Source: Mycobacterium asiaticum
Lineage (GTDB): Bacteria; Actinomycetota; Actinomycetes; Mycobacteriales; Mycobacteriaceae
Direction of reading: 5' to 3'
DNA length: 64,000 nucleotides
Assembly: GCF_001673315.1 (NCBI RefSeq)
Contig: NZ_LZLQ01000015.1
Span: 124,001 to 188,000, forward strand
Position 1 is the first letter of the stretch; every line of letters begins with the position of its first letter. Shown here piece by piece: positions 41,260-50,190 of the stretch. A model generated the notes under the pieces. The model searched no databases. It worked only from the letters and a program-made list of their open reading frames with translations, and was not told the origin of the DNA. The position numbers and the translations under genes are program-made.

Positions 41260-41282
41260 GGTCCCACCGTAACGACCGGCTT

Positions 41283-41288
41283 TAATAC
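41283..41288 (+). promoter_or_regulatory. Candidate -10 of a leaderless uspA promoter
   Basis: TAATAC ends five bases before the uspA ATG at 41293 in a divergent gap of only 33 bases. No ribosome site is present. A transcript starting at the A of the ATG would fit this -10. No -35 is recognisable. Confidence 0.45.
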
Positions 41289-41292
41289 ATTC

Positions 41293-42165
41293 ATGTCCGC
41301 CACGCCTCGTCGTTCCACCGCGCTGGCGTACGGGTTGCTGGCCCCGAGCCTGTTCGGTGTGGTCGCGTTCCTGTTGCTGCCGATTCTGGTGGTGATCTGG
41401 CTGAGTCTGTACCGGTGGGATCTGCTGGGTCCGCTGCGTTACGTCGGGTTCGCGAATTGGCGCTCAGTATTGCGCGACGGCGATTTCGGCGACTCGCTGG
41501 TGGTGACCGCCATTTTCGTGGCGATCGTGGTGCCGGCGCAGACGGTGTTGGGGTTGTTGGCCGCGATGATGCTGGCCCCGAAGCTGCCGGGCACCGGGCT
41601 GTTCCGCACGCTGTATGTACTGCCCTGGATCTGCGCGCCACTGGCCATCGCGGTGATGTGGCGCTGGATTCTCGCCCCCACCGACGGTGCCGTCAGCACC
41701 CTGCTGGGCCGGCGCGTGGAGTGGCTCACCAATCCCGACCTGGCGCTGCCGATGGTCTCCTCGGTGGTGGTCTGGACCAACGTGGGCTACGTGTCACTGT
41801 CGTTCCTGGCCGGGCTGCTCGCGATTCCCGACGACATCCACAACGCCGCGCGCACCGACGGCGCCAGCGCCTGGCAGCGGTTCTGGCGCATCACGTTGCC
41901 GATGCTGCGTCCGACGATGTTCTTCGTGCTGGTCACCGGAGTGGTCAGCGCCGCACAGGTTTTCGACACGGTATACGCGTTGACCGGCGGCGGACCGGAG
42001 GGCAGCACCGACCTGGTGGCTCACCAGATCTACGCGGAGGCGTTCGGCGCGGCGGCCATCGGACGAGCCTCGGTGATGGCGGTGATCCTGTTCGTCATCC
42101 TGGTTGGCGTCACCTTCGTGCAGCACCTCTACTTCCGTAAACGGATCAGCTATGACCTCACGTAA
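41293..42165 (+). CDS. uspA: ABC sugar importer permease UspA
   Basis: A 290-residue MalF/UgpA-type permease with six hydrophobic helices. The EAA loop reads AARTDGASAWQRFWRITLPML (about residues 196-216). It is the first gene of the uspABC importer; UspC of M. tuberculosis binds amino sugars, so the system probably recovers peptidoglycan- or chitin-derived amino sugars. The gene for the ATPase is not here; mycobacterial sugar importers can share an MsiK-type ATPase. The upstream in-frame extension to 40696 is a shadow of tldD. Confidence 0.93.
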   Translation: MSATPRRSTALAYGLLAPSLFGVVAFLLLPILVVIWLSLYRWDLLGPLRYVGFANWRSVLRDGDFGDSLVVTAIFVAIVVPAQTVLGLLAAMMLAPKLPGTGLFRTLYVLPWICAPLAIAVMWRWILAPTDGAVSTLLGRRVEWLTNPDLALPMVSSVVVWTNVGYVSLSFLAGLLAIPDDIHNAARTDGASAWQRFWRITLPMLRPTMFFVLVTGVVSAAQVFDTVYALTGGGPEGSTDLVAHQIYAEAFGAAAIGRASVMAVILFVILVGVTFVQHLYFRKRISYDLT

Positions 42166-42964
42166 CACGCTGATCTACGTCGGCCTGGTGTTCGGGGCGC
42201 TGATCACCCTCGCCCCGTTCGCTCTCGGCCTGTTGACCTCGTTCACCTCCGCGCATCAGTTCGAGACCGGTTCACCGCTGCAATTGCCGCGCCCGCCGAC
42301 ACTGGCGAACTACACCGATCTGGCGGGCACCGGGTTCGGGCGGGCGGCCGCGGTGACCGCGCTGATGACCGCGGTGATCCTGCTCGGCCAGTTGACGTTT
42401 TCCATCCTGGCCGCGTACGCGTTCGCCCGGCTGCACTTCCCCGGCCGCGACGTGCTGTTCTGGGTGTATGTCGCGACGCTGATGGTGCCCGGCACGGTGA
42501 CGGTGGTTCCGCTGTATCTGATGATGGCCCAGCTTGGAATGCGGAACACATTCTGGGCGTTGGTGATTCCGTTCATGTTCGGCTCACCGTATGCAATCTT
42601 CTTGCTGCGTGAGCACTTTCGTCTGATACCCGACGACCTGATCAAGGCCGCGAACCTGGACGGTGCCAATACGCTGGACGTGCTGGTGCATGTGATTCTG
42701 CCGTCCAGCAAGCCGGTGCTGGCCGCGCTGACCATGATCACGGTGGTCTCGCAGTGGAATAACTTCATGTGGCCGTTGGTGATCACCAGCGGCCGCAAGT
42801 GGCGGGTGCTGACAGTTGCGACCGCCGACCTGCAGTCGCGGTACAACTCGCAGTGGACGCTGGTGATGGCGGCGACGACGGTCGCGATCGTGCCGCTGAT
42901 CGTGTTGTTCGTGGCGTTCCAGCGCCACATCGTGTCGTCGATCCTGGTGTCGGGGTTGAAATGA
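42152..42964 (+). CDS. uspB: ABC sugar importer permease UspB
   Basis: A 270-residue MalG/UgpE-type permease. The EAA loop is KAANLDGANTLDVLVHVILP. Its ATG lies inside the end of uspA (14-base overlap), and its stop overlaps the uspC start as ATGA. It forms the heterodimeric channel with UspA. The length and order match M. tuberculosis uspB. Confidence 0.93.
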   Translation: MTSRNTLIYVGLVFGALITLAPFALGLLTSFTSAHQFETGSPLQLPRPPTLANYTDLAGTGFGRAAAVTALMTAVILLGQLTFSILAAYAFARLHFPGRDVLFWVYVATLMVPGTVTVVPLYLMMAQLGMRNTFWALVIPFMFGSPYAIFLLREHFRLIPDDLIKAANLDGANTLDVLVHVILPSSKPVLAALTMITVVSQWNNFMWPLVITSGRKWRVLTVATADLQSRYNSQWTLVMAATTVAIVPLIVLFVAFQRHIVSSILVSGLK

Positions 42965-44277
42965 ACCGCCCCCGATTTTCCACGCTGTCCGCCCTCGCCC
43001 TTGCCACGGTCTCGGCGCTACTGCTGGTAATGGCTGTGCTGATGGGCCGTTCGGATGACAACGGCAAGATCGTGGTGACCGTGCGGTTGTGGGCCGAGCC
43101 GATCGCGCAGGCGTATCGGGACTCGTTTCAAGAGTTCTCCAGGCGCCACCCCGACATCGAGGTGCGCACCAACATGGTGGCGTTCTCCAACTACTTCGAC
43201 ACCCTGCGCACCGATGTGGCCGGCGGCAGCGCAGACGACATCTTCTGGCTGTCCAACGCCTACCTCGACGCCTACGCCGACAGCGGACGGTTGATGAAAA
43301 TCAATAAGGCGAAGGAGGATTGGGAGCCGGCGGTCGTCGAGCAATTCACCCACAACGGCACGCTGTGGGCAGTGCCGCAGCTCACCGACGCCGGGATCGC
43401 CGTCTTCTACAACACCGACCTGCTGGCCGCCGCCGGCGTCGACCCCGCGGTGCTGGACAGCATCAAGTGGAGCCCCGGCAGCGACGACACCTTACGGCCG
43501 CTCCTCGCCAAACTCACCGTCGACGTCGACGGACACCGCGCCGACTTACCGGATTTCGAATTCCGCCGCGTCCGCCAGTACGGGTACAACGCCGCCAACG
43601 ACCCGCAAGGCATCTATCTCAACTACATCGGGTCGGCAGGTGGTGTATTCCAACGCGGCAACGAATTCGCGTTCGCCAATCCCGAAGCGGCAACAGCGTT
43701 TCGTTACCTGGTCGGCCTGATCAACACCGACCATGTCGCACCGCCGGCTTCCGACACCAACGACAACGGCGACTTCTCCCGCAACCAGTTCCTGGCCGGC
43801 AAGATGGCGCTGTTTCAGTCCGGCACTTACAGCCTGGCCTCGATAGCTCGTGATGCCACCTTCCGGTGGGGTGTGGCCATGCTGCCCACCGGACCCAAAG
43901 GCCGGATCAGTGTCACCAACGGCGTTGCCGCGGCTGGCAATTCAGCCTCTCACCATCCCGAGGCGGTACGGGAGGTGCTGCAGTGGATGGGTAGCAGCGA
44001 CGGCAACGCGTACCTGGGCCGCGAGGGCGCTGCCATCCCTGCGGTGCTGTCGGCCCAGCCGGGCTACTTCGCCCATTGGAAATCCCGCGGCGTCGACGTC
44101 ACGCCGTTCTTCGCCGTCCTCGACGGCCCGCGCATCCCTGCGCCCGGTGGTGCCGGATTCGCCGCCGGAAACGAAGCGCTGCAGCCGTTCTTCGACGAAA
44201 TGTTCCTGGGCCGAGGCGATATCGAAACGACGCTGAGGCGGGCGCAGGAGGCGGCGAACGCCGCGGCGCTCCGCTAG
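42961..44277 (+). CDS. uspC: ABC importer solute-binding protein UspC
   Basis: A 438-residue family-1-type sugar-binding protein. KIVVTVRLWAEPIAQAYRDSF opens the mature fold, followed by GGSADDIFWLSNAYLDAY and AVPQLTDAGIAVFYNTDLL. The N-terminus has a hydrophobic segment (LSALALATVSALLLVMAVLMG) but no Cys to serve as lipobox, so the protein may stay attached as a signal anchor rather than as a lipoprotein. Its stop codon shares the CTAG tetranucleotide with the stop of the convergent stress-protein gene. Amino-sugar binding is known for the M. tuberculosis protein. Confidence 0.92.
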   Translation: MNRPRFSTLSALALATVSALLLVMAVLMGRSDDNGKIVVTVRLWAEPIAQAYRDSFQEFSRRHPDIEVRTNMVAFSNYFDTLRTDVAGGSADDIFWLSNAYLDAYADSGRLMKINKAKEDWEPAVVEQFTHNGTLWAVPQLTDAGIAVFYNTDLLAAAGVDPAVLDSIKWSPGSDDTLRPLLAKLTVDVDGHRADLPDFEFRRVRQYGYNAANDPQGIYLNYIGSAGGVFQRGNEFAFANPEAATAFRYLVGLINTDHVAPPASDTNDNGDFSRNQFLAGKMALFQSGTYSLASIARDATFRWGVAMLPTGPKGRISVTNGVAAAGNSASHHPEAVREVLQWMGSSDGNAYLGREGAAIPAVLSAQPGYFAHWKSRGVDVTPFFAVLDGPRIPAPGGAGFAAGNEALQPFFDEMFLGRGDIETTLRRAQEAANAAALR

Positions 44278-45152
44278 CCGGGCACGACCAGCACCGGCAC
44301 CGGACTGTGCCGGATGATCTTGGCGCTGCGTGTGCCGAGAAAGGCCCGCCGAACATCGACGCGCGGCGTGGTGCCCACCGCGAGGATCTCGCCGTGGATC
44401 CACTCCGGTTTGTCCAGAACTTCCATCCAACTGTGGCCGGTCACCACCTCGAGCACAGTGTCCTCGCCGACGGCTCCGTCCTCTTTCAGCGCCTGCAGAC
44501 TGGCCATCGCCTGGGCAGCCCAGGCCTTCAGAATGCTGTCCTCGGCCTCCAGCCCCACCTCCGGCGGGTACATGGTGCGGCCACGGACCGCAAAGGTGAT
44601 CACCCGCAGTGGGACACCGTAACGCTCGGCGGCAGCGGCGCACCGCCGCACCAACGCCAGTGATTGCTCGCTCGTGGAGTAGCCACAGCTCATCCGCCGA
44701 AAACCGCCGGTGTGCACGTGGTATCCGGGTGCGCTGATGGCCACGGGCACCCGCGCGGCATGCAGCAGCCAGTCTGCCGTCGACCCGATCAACATGTGGG
44801 CCCGCCCGCCGGCCGGCAGTGACCCCAGCACCAGGATCCGGCCGTCGACCTCGTCGACGATCTCGGCTAGTCCGGCTGCTACCGAACGATTCGTCCGCTG
44901 CCGAAATTGCACCTCGATCCCTTCGGCCAACGGCCGCAGGTATTGCCGCGCCTCCCGCTCCGAATCCTCCGCCAGGTGCGCCGCCCAGTTCTCGAACTCG
45001 GCGTCGACTCGCGCGAAAGACGGTGTCGGCCAAGGCTGGGGCACCACGGTGGCCACCGTCAGTGAGGTGTCCAGCGTCCGCGCTGCCCCGACAGCAAAAT
45101 ACAGGCCCGGGAGTCCGATTTTGCTGGCTCGGTACCCGACCACCACGGTCAT
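44274..45152 (-). CDS. Universal stress protein (tandem UspA-like domains)
   Basis: A 292-residue protein with two universal-stress domains. The first begins VVVGYRASKIGLPGLYFAVGAA and ends RILVLGSLPAGGRAHMLIGSTADWLL-type G-x2-G-x9-GST nucleotide motif. The second ends GILAVGTTPRVDVRRAFLGTRSAKII-like (EILAVGTT). The reading frame extends upstream, but the ATG at 45152 overlaps the permease stop (ATGA) and gives 292 residues, the length of Rv2319c. Coupling to the permease gene suggests regulation of amino-acid uptake by ATP or stress state (inference). Confidence 0.9.
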   Translation of the reverse strand: MTVVVGYRASKIGLPGLYFAVGAARTLDTSLTVATVVPQPWPTPSFARVDAEFENWAAHLAEDSEREARQYLRPLAEGIEVQFRQRTNRSVAAGLAEIVDEVDGRILVLGSLPAGGRAHMLIGSTADWLLHAARVPVAISAPGYHVHTGGFRRMSCGYSTSEQSLALVRRCAAAAERYGVPLRVITFAVRGRTMYPPEVGLEAEDSILKAWAAQAMASLQALKEDGAVGEDTVLEVVTGHSWMEVLDKPEWIHGEILAVGTTPRVDVRRAFLGTRSAKIIRHSPVPVLVVPG

Positions 45153-46570
45153 GGACGATCCCGATTGAGCACACTGTGGTGACGGCCCCAAACCAGGTAA
45201 TACACCAGCGCCACCACTATCCAGCCACTGAACGCCAGCCACGTGTACCAGTGCAGACTGAACAGAATGTATCCGCATGCCAACACCGAAAGCAGCGGCG
45301 TCACAGGGTAACCCGGCACCCGAAAGGCGCGCTCGAGGTCGGGTTCGCGCACCCGCAGGACGATCACCCCCACCGACACCACGATGAACGCCGTCAGCGT
45401 GCCGATGGACACCATGTCGGCCAGGCTGTCCAGTGGCACCAGCGCGGCCAGCACCGACGCGACGATAGCCACGAGCACGGTGTTGTTCACCGGCGTCATG
45501 GTCTGCGGATTCACCGCCGCGAACCGCTTGGGCAGTAACCCGTCGCGGCCCATCGCGAACAGGATGCGGGTCATGCCATACAGGGTGACCAACGTGACGG
45601 TGAAGATGGAGATCACCGCGCCGGCGGCCAGAATGGTGCTGGCCCACCTGCTGTGCGTGACGTTGTCGAGAATGGTGGCCAGCCCGGCGTTTTCTTGCTT
45701 GCCGAAGTTCTGCCATGGCTGGGTGCCCAAGGCCGCCAGCGCCACGAGCACGTACACGCTGGTGACCACCACGAGCGCGGAGACCAACGCGCGCGGCATG
45801 GTTTTCTGCGGGTTCTTCACCTCTTCACCGGCGGTCGACACCGCGTCCAAACCGATGTAGGAGAAGAAGATTGTGCCCGCCGCCGCTCCGATGCCGGACA
45901 CCCCGAAAGGGGCGAAGTCTTTGAGCTGGTTCGCGTCATAGGCGGTGAACGCGATGATCACGAACATACCGAGTACCCCGAGCTTGATCAGCACCATGAT
46001 GGTGTTGACCTTCGCCGACTCGCTGGCGCCACGGATCAGCAGCAACGCGCACAACCAGATCAGGATGACCGCGGGCAGATTCACCCATCCCCCGGGCACC
46101 CTGTCCCAGGGTGCCGCCGACACCGCGGTCGGCAGTTCCAATCCGAACAGGTTGTGCAGCAACTTGTTTACGTAACCGCTCCACCCGACCGCAACCGCGG
46201 CGGTGGCCACCCCGTATTCCAGCAGCAGACAGGCCGCCACGACGATCGCTACCACCTCACCGAGCGTCGTGTACGCGTAGGAGTACGACGAACCGGAAAC
46301 GGGCACGGCCGAAGCCAATTCGGCGTAGCACAGGGCGGCGAGTCCCGCCGCGATCCCGGCGATCAGGAACGAGAGGATCACCCCGGGACCCGCCTCGGGC
46401 ACGGCTTCGGCCAGTACGAAGAAGATTCCGGTGCCGATCGTGGATCCGACGCCGAACATGGTCAGCTGGAAGGTGCCGAAGCTGCGTTTGAGGCCCGAGT
46501 CTGCGTTCGCCTTGCCGACTGGGCGGCGGCGCAGCATCTGCTCTTTGAGGCTGATCGATGTCGCCGGCAA
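45149..46570 (-). CDS. rocE: Amino-acid permease (APC family, RocE-like)
   Basis: A 473-residue APC-family transporter with about 12 to 14 helices. The N-terminal GVGSTIGTGIFFVLAEAVPEAGPG is the substrate-site helix of cationic amino-acid permeases; FFSYIGLDAVSTAGEEVKNPQKTMPRA (read in parts) is the conserved loop. Position and length agree with M. tuberculosis Rv2320c, annotated rocE and thought to carry arginine/ornithine. The start is TTG at 46570, supported by GGAGG five bases upstream. The M. tuberculosis ornithine genes next to it are absent here. Confidence 0.9.
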   Translation of the reverse strand: MPATSISLKEQMLRRRPVGKANADSGLKRSFGTFQLTMFGVGSTIGTGIFFVLAEAVPEAGPGVILSFLIAGIAAGLAALCYAELASAVPVSGSSYSYAYTTLGEVVAIVVAACLLLEYGVATAAVAVGWSGYVNKLLHNLFGLELPTAVSAAPWDRVPGGWVNLPAVILIWLCALLLIRGASESAKVNTIMVLIKLGVLGMFVIIAFTAYDANQLKDFAPFGVSGIGAAAGTIFFSYIGLDAVSTAGEEVKNPQKTMPRALVSALVVVTSVYVLVALAALGTQPWQNFGKQENAGLATILDNVTHSRWASTILAAGAVISIFTVTLVTLYGMTRILFAMGRDGLLPKRFAAVNPQTMTPVNNTVLVAIVASVLAALVPLDSLADMVSIGTLTAFIVVSVGVIVLRVREPDLERAFRVPGYPVTPLLSVLACGYILFSLHWYTWLAFSGWIVVALVYYLVWGRHHSVLNRDRP

Positions 46571-46641
46571 CTGCGCCTCCCGTCGGTGGGTCAGCTAAGT
46601 ATGAGCCTCGAGGGGTGCTTCGGCGAGCTAACCGAGAAACC

Positions 46642-47490
46642 CTACCTGGCAGAGATGATGGTCTGGATCGCAATCCCGGCACCGCCGGCCACCACAGTGA
46701 TTGCCAGCGTTAGCCAGTCGGCCAGTTTGGGACGCTGCGGGTTCGCCGACAGCTGTCCGGTGCCGCCGCGGGCGGTGATCGCATCACCCATCTCGTCGGC
46801 GCGGCGCAAGGTCACGGTGATGGTCGCGGCGAGCAGGTCGATGACCTCCAGCCGGCGTTGCTGGCGTTTTTCCTTGCGGTTGCGCGGTGTCGGCTTGGGC
46901 CGCAATCGGCGGGCGGCATACAGCACCTGAAATTCGTCGATCAACATCGGGAAGGCGCGCAGCGCCAACGCCAATGCGACCGCCCATTCATCCACCGGCA
47001 ACCGGAATAGCCGCAGCGGTCGCCCCAAACTCGCTACCGCGGGACCGATTTCGGCGACGTTGGTCGTGTAGGACACCAGACCACCCAGCGCCAGCAAAAC
47101 CAATGTCAGCGCCGTGATCCGCAGGAAGTTCAAAAACCCGCCAAGTCCCAGTTCGACGCTGCCGATGACGATCTCGGGGCGTCCGCCCGCCAAAGCCGCA
47201 GTAAAGCCGCCGATAGCCAACACAATCCACAGCCAGCGGGGTATCGACGGCAACGCGCCGCGTGGAATGCGGGCGATTCGGATCGCGGCCACCACCAGGG
47301 CCGCCATCAACCCGATGGTCACCCAGCCCGGGTAGAACGCCAGCAGCGCCGAGATACCGAACACCACCAGAAGCTTGGTGCCGGCCCACAAGTCATGGAT
47401 CGGGGAACCGCCCGGGATCGGAACCAACAGCACCACGGGACGTCCGTGCTTGCGCGTCTCCCGTTTAGTCGGCGCCGAAGTCGTTGTCAC
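46642..47490 (-). CDS. ECF transporter transmembrane component EcfT
   Basis: A 282-residue EcfT/CbiQ-type protein. It has several hydrophobic helices ([28 protein letters not shown]) and the coupling motif region [27 protein letters not shown], which carries the conserved Ala-Arg-x motifs that bind the ATPases. It starts at GTG 47490, inside the stop of the ATPase gene (GTGA), after GGAGGTG. The length equals that of Rv2325c. It couples the fused ATPase/S-component next door to vitamin or metal uptake. Confidence 0.9.
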   Translation of the reverse strand: MTTTSAPTKRETRKHGRPVVLLVPIPGGSPIHDLWAGTKLLVVFGISALLAFYPGWVTIGLMAALVVAAIRIARIPRGALPSIPRWLWIVLAIGGFTAALAGGRPEIVIGSVELGLGGFLNFLRITALTLVLLALGGLVSYTTNVAEIGPAVASLGRPLRLFRLPVDEWAVALALALRAFPMLIDEFQVLYAARRLRPKPTPRNRKEKRQQRRLEVIDLLAATITVTLRRADEMGDAITARGGTGQLSANPQRPKLADWLTLAITVVAGGAGIAIQTIISAR

Positions 47491-49535
47491 GACACACCTC
47501 CCGCGGAGGTCGACGCCGACACCGATTCCAGCGTCCCGTTATTCAAATGAAGGATGCGCGGACAAAGGGTCTCCATCCCCAGGTAGTCGTGCGCGATCAC
47601 GACCACCGTCAGTCCGCTGTCCCGGCGCAGACCCTCAAGCAGGCGCAGTAGCCCGCGCTGGCTGTCGGTGTCCAGACCGGCCAGTGGTTCGTCCAGAATC
47701 AAAGCCCTGGGCTTGCAAGCGAGTAGTCCGGCCAGCACGACGCGACGCATCTGACCCCCGCTGAGTTTGTCGATGCTGCGGGTGGCCAGCGCGGGGTCCA
47801 ATCCCACCACGCCGAGCGCCGCGGCCACCCGGTCGGTGTCCTTGTGCGAAAACCCGGCCGCGGAGGCGACTTCCAGGTCCACTCGGCTGCGCATCAGCTG
47901 CAATCGGGCCGCCTGGAACGACAACGCCACCGCGCCGACCTGTTCGTGGGTGGGGCGGCCGTCGAGTAGGCATTGCCCGCTGGTCGGTGTCGTCAGCCCG
48001 GCCATGATCCAGCCCAGCGTGGACTTGCCAGTTCCGTTGCCACCGTGGATCAGCACGCCGTCGCCCTGCTCGACGACAAAGTTGATGTCGTGCAGCGCGG
48101 TCTTGGCCCACGGGGTGCCGATCCCGTATTCGTGGCCGACATCGATGAGTTCCAGCGTTTTTTGCCGGACGTCGCCGACTCCCACGGCGGGCGCTGGCGC
48201 ATCCGCTGCTTGCACCATGCCGGTGTTGTCCGGCGAATCACTGAGTTTGATTGTGCGGTCCGCGGATTCGGCCTCGTTGTTGTAGTGCGTGATGTGCACC
48301 AGCGCGGTGCGGTGTCGCTTCGTCAGACCGGACAGCACACTGAGCAACCCGTCCCGGCCTTGCTGATCCACCATGGTGGTGACCTCGTCGGCGATGAGCA
48401 TCGCCGGTTCCCGGGCCAGCGCCGCCGCCAGCGCGAGGCGCTGCAGTTCACCGCCGGACAGGCTGCCCGTCTCGCGTTCGGCGAGATCGTCCAGACCCAC
48501 CTCGCGCAACAGCTTGGCGACGTCGGTTTTGGTTCCCGGTGGCAGACCCCACACCACGTCGTCGGCAACCCGAGTGCCGAGCACCTGGCTCTCGGGGTGC
48601 TGCAGCACCACGGCTGTACCGCCGAGCTTGCCCAGACCAACCGCGCCGGGCCGGTCCACAGTGCCCGCCGTCGGTTGTCGGCCGGCCAGGATAAGCATCA
48701 ACGTGGTCTTGCCGGACCCGTTTGCACCGGTGATCGCGACGTGTTCGCCGGCGTCGATCTCCATGCTGATCTCGCGTAATGCGTCCTGCCCCGCGCCCGG
48801 ATAGCGGAAGCGCACGTTATTCAGCCGCACCGGAACCGGTCCGACGGCGGCGTTTTCAAGATCACCTGCGGGCGCGTCCAGCTTGTGCACGTCCGGAATG
48901 CCGCGCATCCGTTCCAGCAACCGGGACAGGGCCCACCAACCCACCAGCGACATCACCATCACTCCGATGGCGACCAGGCCGAGGAGCACCACGTGCCAGT
49001 ACCGCAACGCGAAGGCATAACCCACCTTCAGCCAGGCGCCGACCGCCTCGAGATGAACCCGGCTGAGGAAGGAGGCGAGCCCGTCCACGTTGGCGGTGAT
49101 GGCGTCGCGCATCAGATGCCGCAGCCGAGTGAGGACCATCAACAACCCGACGTTGCCGGCGCCGAACAGCACTCCGGCAAAGAAAGACGTCACCACCACG
49201 GTGGGTGTGCCGCGGCCCTTGCGTTTGATGAACCCGGTGAGGCCCCCGATGTAGGCGCTTTGAACCACGCCCATGAATCCGCCGCCACCGGCAATGAGGA
49301 ATGCGATGAGTCCGGCAGCAATGGTCGCGGTCAGCAACACGCGCAGGCGGTGCCGGTAGGCCAGCAGCCCGGCGGGGACGGTACCCAGCAGGGCGATTCC
49401 GGCGGCAAACGGCACCACGACCGAGACAATGGCGGTCACCGCGCACAGCGCTGCCATGACCGAGGCTTGCGCCAGTTCAGTCGGTTGCAGCGGTCCACCC
49501 CGAACGCGCGACAGGGGTGGTCCGGTCTCACTCAC
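47487..49535 (-). CDS. ECF transporter: S-component fused to two ATPase domains
   Basis: A 682-residue fusion. The first ~240 residues hold six hydrophobic helices of an S-component-like domain ([23 protein letters not shown] onward). Two ABC ATPase domains follow: Walker [10 protein letters not shown], signature [12 protein letters not shown], Walker [11 protein letters not shown]; and Walker [10 protein letters not shown], signature [12 protein letters not shown], Walker [13 protein letters not shown]. One polypeptide thus replaces S, EcfA and EcfA'. The counterpart is M. tuberculosis Rv2326c. The start is GTG at 49535; the longer upstream frame is opposite the marR gene. The substrate is unknown. 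Confidence 0.9.
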   Translation of the reverse strand: MSETGPPLSRVRGGPLQPTELAQASVMAALCAVTAIVSVVVPFAAGIALLGTVPAGLLAYRHRLRVLLTATIAAGLIAFLIAGGGGFMGVVQSAYIGGLTGFIKRKGRGTPTVVVTSFFAGVLFGAGNVGLLMVLTRLRHLMRDAITANVDGLASFLSRVHLEAVGAWLKVGYAFALRYWHVVLLGLVAIGVMVMSLVGWWALSRLLERMRGIPDVHKLDAPAGDLENAAVGPVPVRLNNVRFRYPGAGQDALREISMEIDAGEHVAITGANGSGKTTLMLILAGRQPTAGTVDRPGAVGLGKLGGTAVVLQHPESQVLGTRVADDVVWGLPPGTKTDVAKLLREVGLDDLAERETGSLSGGELQRLALAAALAREPAMLIADEVTTMVDQQGRDGLLSVLSGLTKRHRTALVHITHYNNEAESADRTIKLSDSPDNTGMVQAADAPAPAVGVGDVRQKTLELIDVGHEYGIGTPWAKTALHDINFVVEQGDGVLIHGGNGTGKSTLGWIMAGLTTPTSGQCLLDGRPTHEQVGAVALSFQAARLQLMRSRVDLEVASAAGFSHKDTDRVAAALGVVGLDPALATRSIDKLSGGQMRRVVLAGLLACKPRALILDEPLAGLDTDSQRGLLRLLEGLRRDSGLTVVVIAHDYLGMETLCPRILHLNNGTLESVSASTSAGGVS

Positions 49536-49612
49536 TCGACCGATTCTGCCAGGTCTACTCGCCGCCGGTTGCGCCAAGCGCGTTTCGTGGGACGGCCCGT
49601 GCGAGTGGTTCC

Positions 49613-49629
49613 GCATAGCAAAGCTATGC
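49613..49629. promoter_or_regulatory. MarR operator candidate
   Basis: GCATAGC-AAA-GCTATGC is a perfect dyad with seven-base arms, 12 bases before the marR ATG and 78 bases from the divergent transporter start. Its right arm contains the possible -10 TATGCA. A site here would let MarR repress both genes. Confidence 0.6.
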
Positions 49630-49641
49630 AACGATGGGCGC

Positions 49642-50118
49642 ATGAGTTCGCCCGCTGCAGCAAATGACACGAAGGCCGTCCACGGCCTGGGAGCGGATCT
49701 GCTTGCCGTGGTCGCGCGGTTGAATCGGTTGGCAACCCAGCGAATCCAGATGCCGTTGCCCGCGGCCCAGGCCCGGTTGCTGGCGACGATCGAGGCGCAG
49801 GGGGAAGCCCGCATCGGCGACCTGGCCGCGGTCGACCACTGCTCACAGCCGACGATGACGACGCAGGTGCGTCGACTCGAGGAAGCCGGATTGGTGTCGC
49901 GGACCGTCGACCCGGGCGACGCGCGCGCGGTCCGGATCCGGATCACGCCGCAAGGCGTAGACACCCTCAACGCGGTGCGTAGAGACCGTGCCGCGGCGAT
50001 CGAACCGCAACTGGCCAGGCTCGATCCGGCCGACCGTGAGGTGTTGGCCGACGCGGTCGGGGTGTTGCGGCGCCTGTTGGAGAACGCGGCCACTGCCCCG
50101 GGGCGCCATACCCTCTGA
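49642..50118 (+). CDS. MarR family transcriptional regulator
   Basis: A 158-residue winged-helix regulator. The recognition region reads [41 protein letters not shown] (in parts; about residues 58-98) with the typical wing [16 protein letters not shown]. It corresponds in position to Rv2327. It is divergent from the ECF transporter genes and has a perfect 17-base palindrome in front, so control of the transporter by this protein is likely. The start at 49642 is chosen because the longer frame is a shadow of the transporter gene. Confidence 0.88.
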   Translation: MSSPAAANDTKAVHGLGADLLAVVARLNRLATQRIQMPLPAAQARLLATIEAQGEARIGDLAAVDHCSQPTMTTQVRRLEEAGLVSRTVDPGDARAVRIRITPQGVDTLNAVRRDRAAAIEPQLARLDPADREVLADAVGVLRRLLENAATAPGRHTL

Positions 50119-50190
50119 GGACAAGGTGGCTACACCGCCGCAACGGGTAGAAACTGATGTGGATATCCGCTGAGGATCCGCTGAGGAAAG

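Noticed and set aside
40696..41292. UspA extended by about 200 residues upstream
   Set aside because: The extension is the reverse strand of tldD; the ATG at 41293 gives the exact family length.
49536..50093. ECF fusion protein extended upstream to 50093
   Set aside because: The extra residues are antisense to marR and lack hydrophobic or ATPase features.
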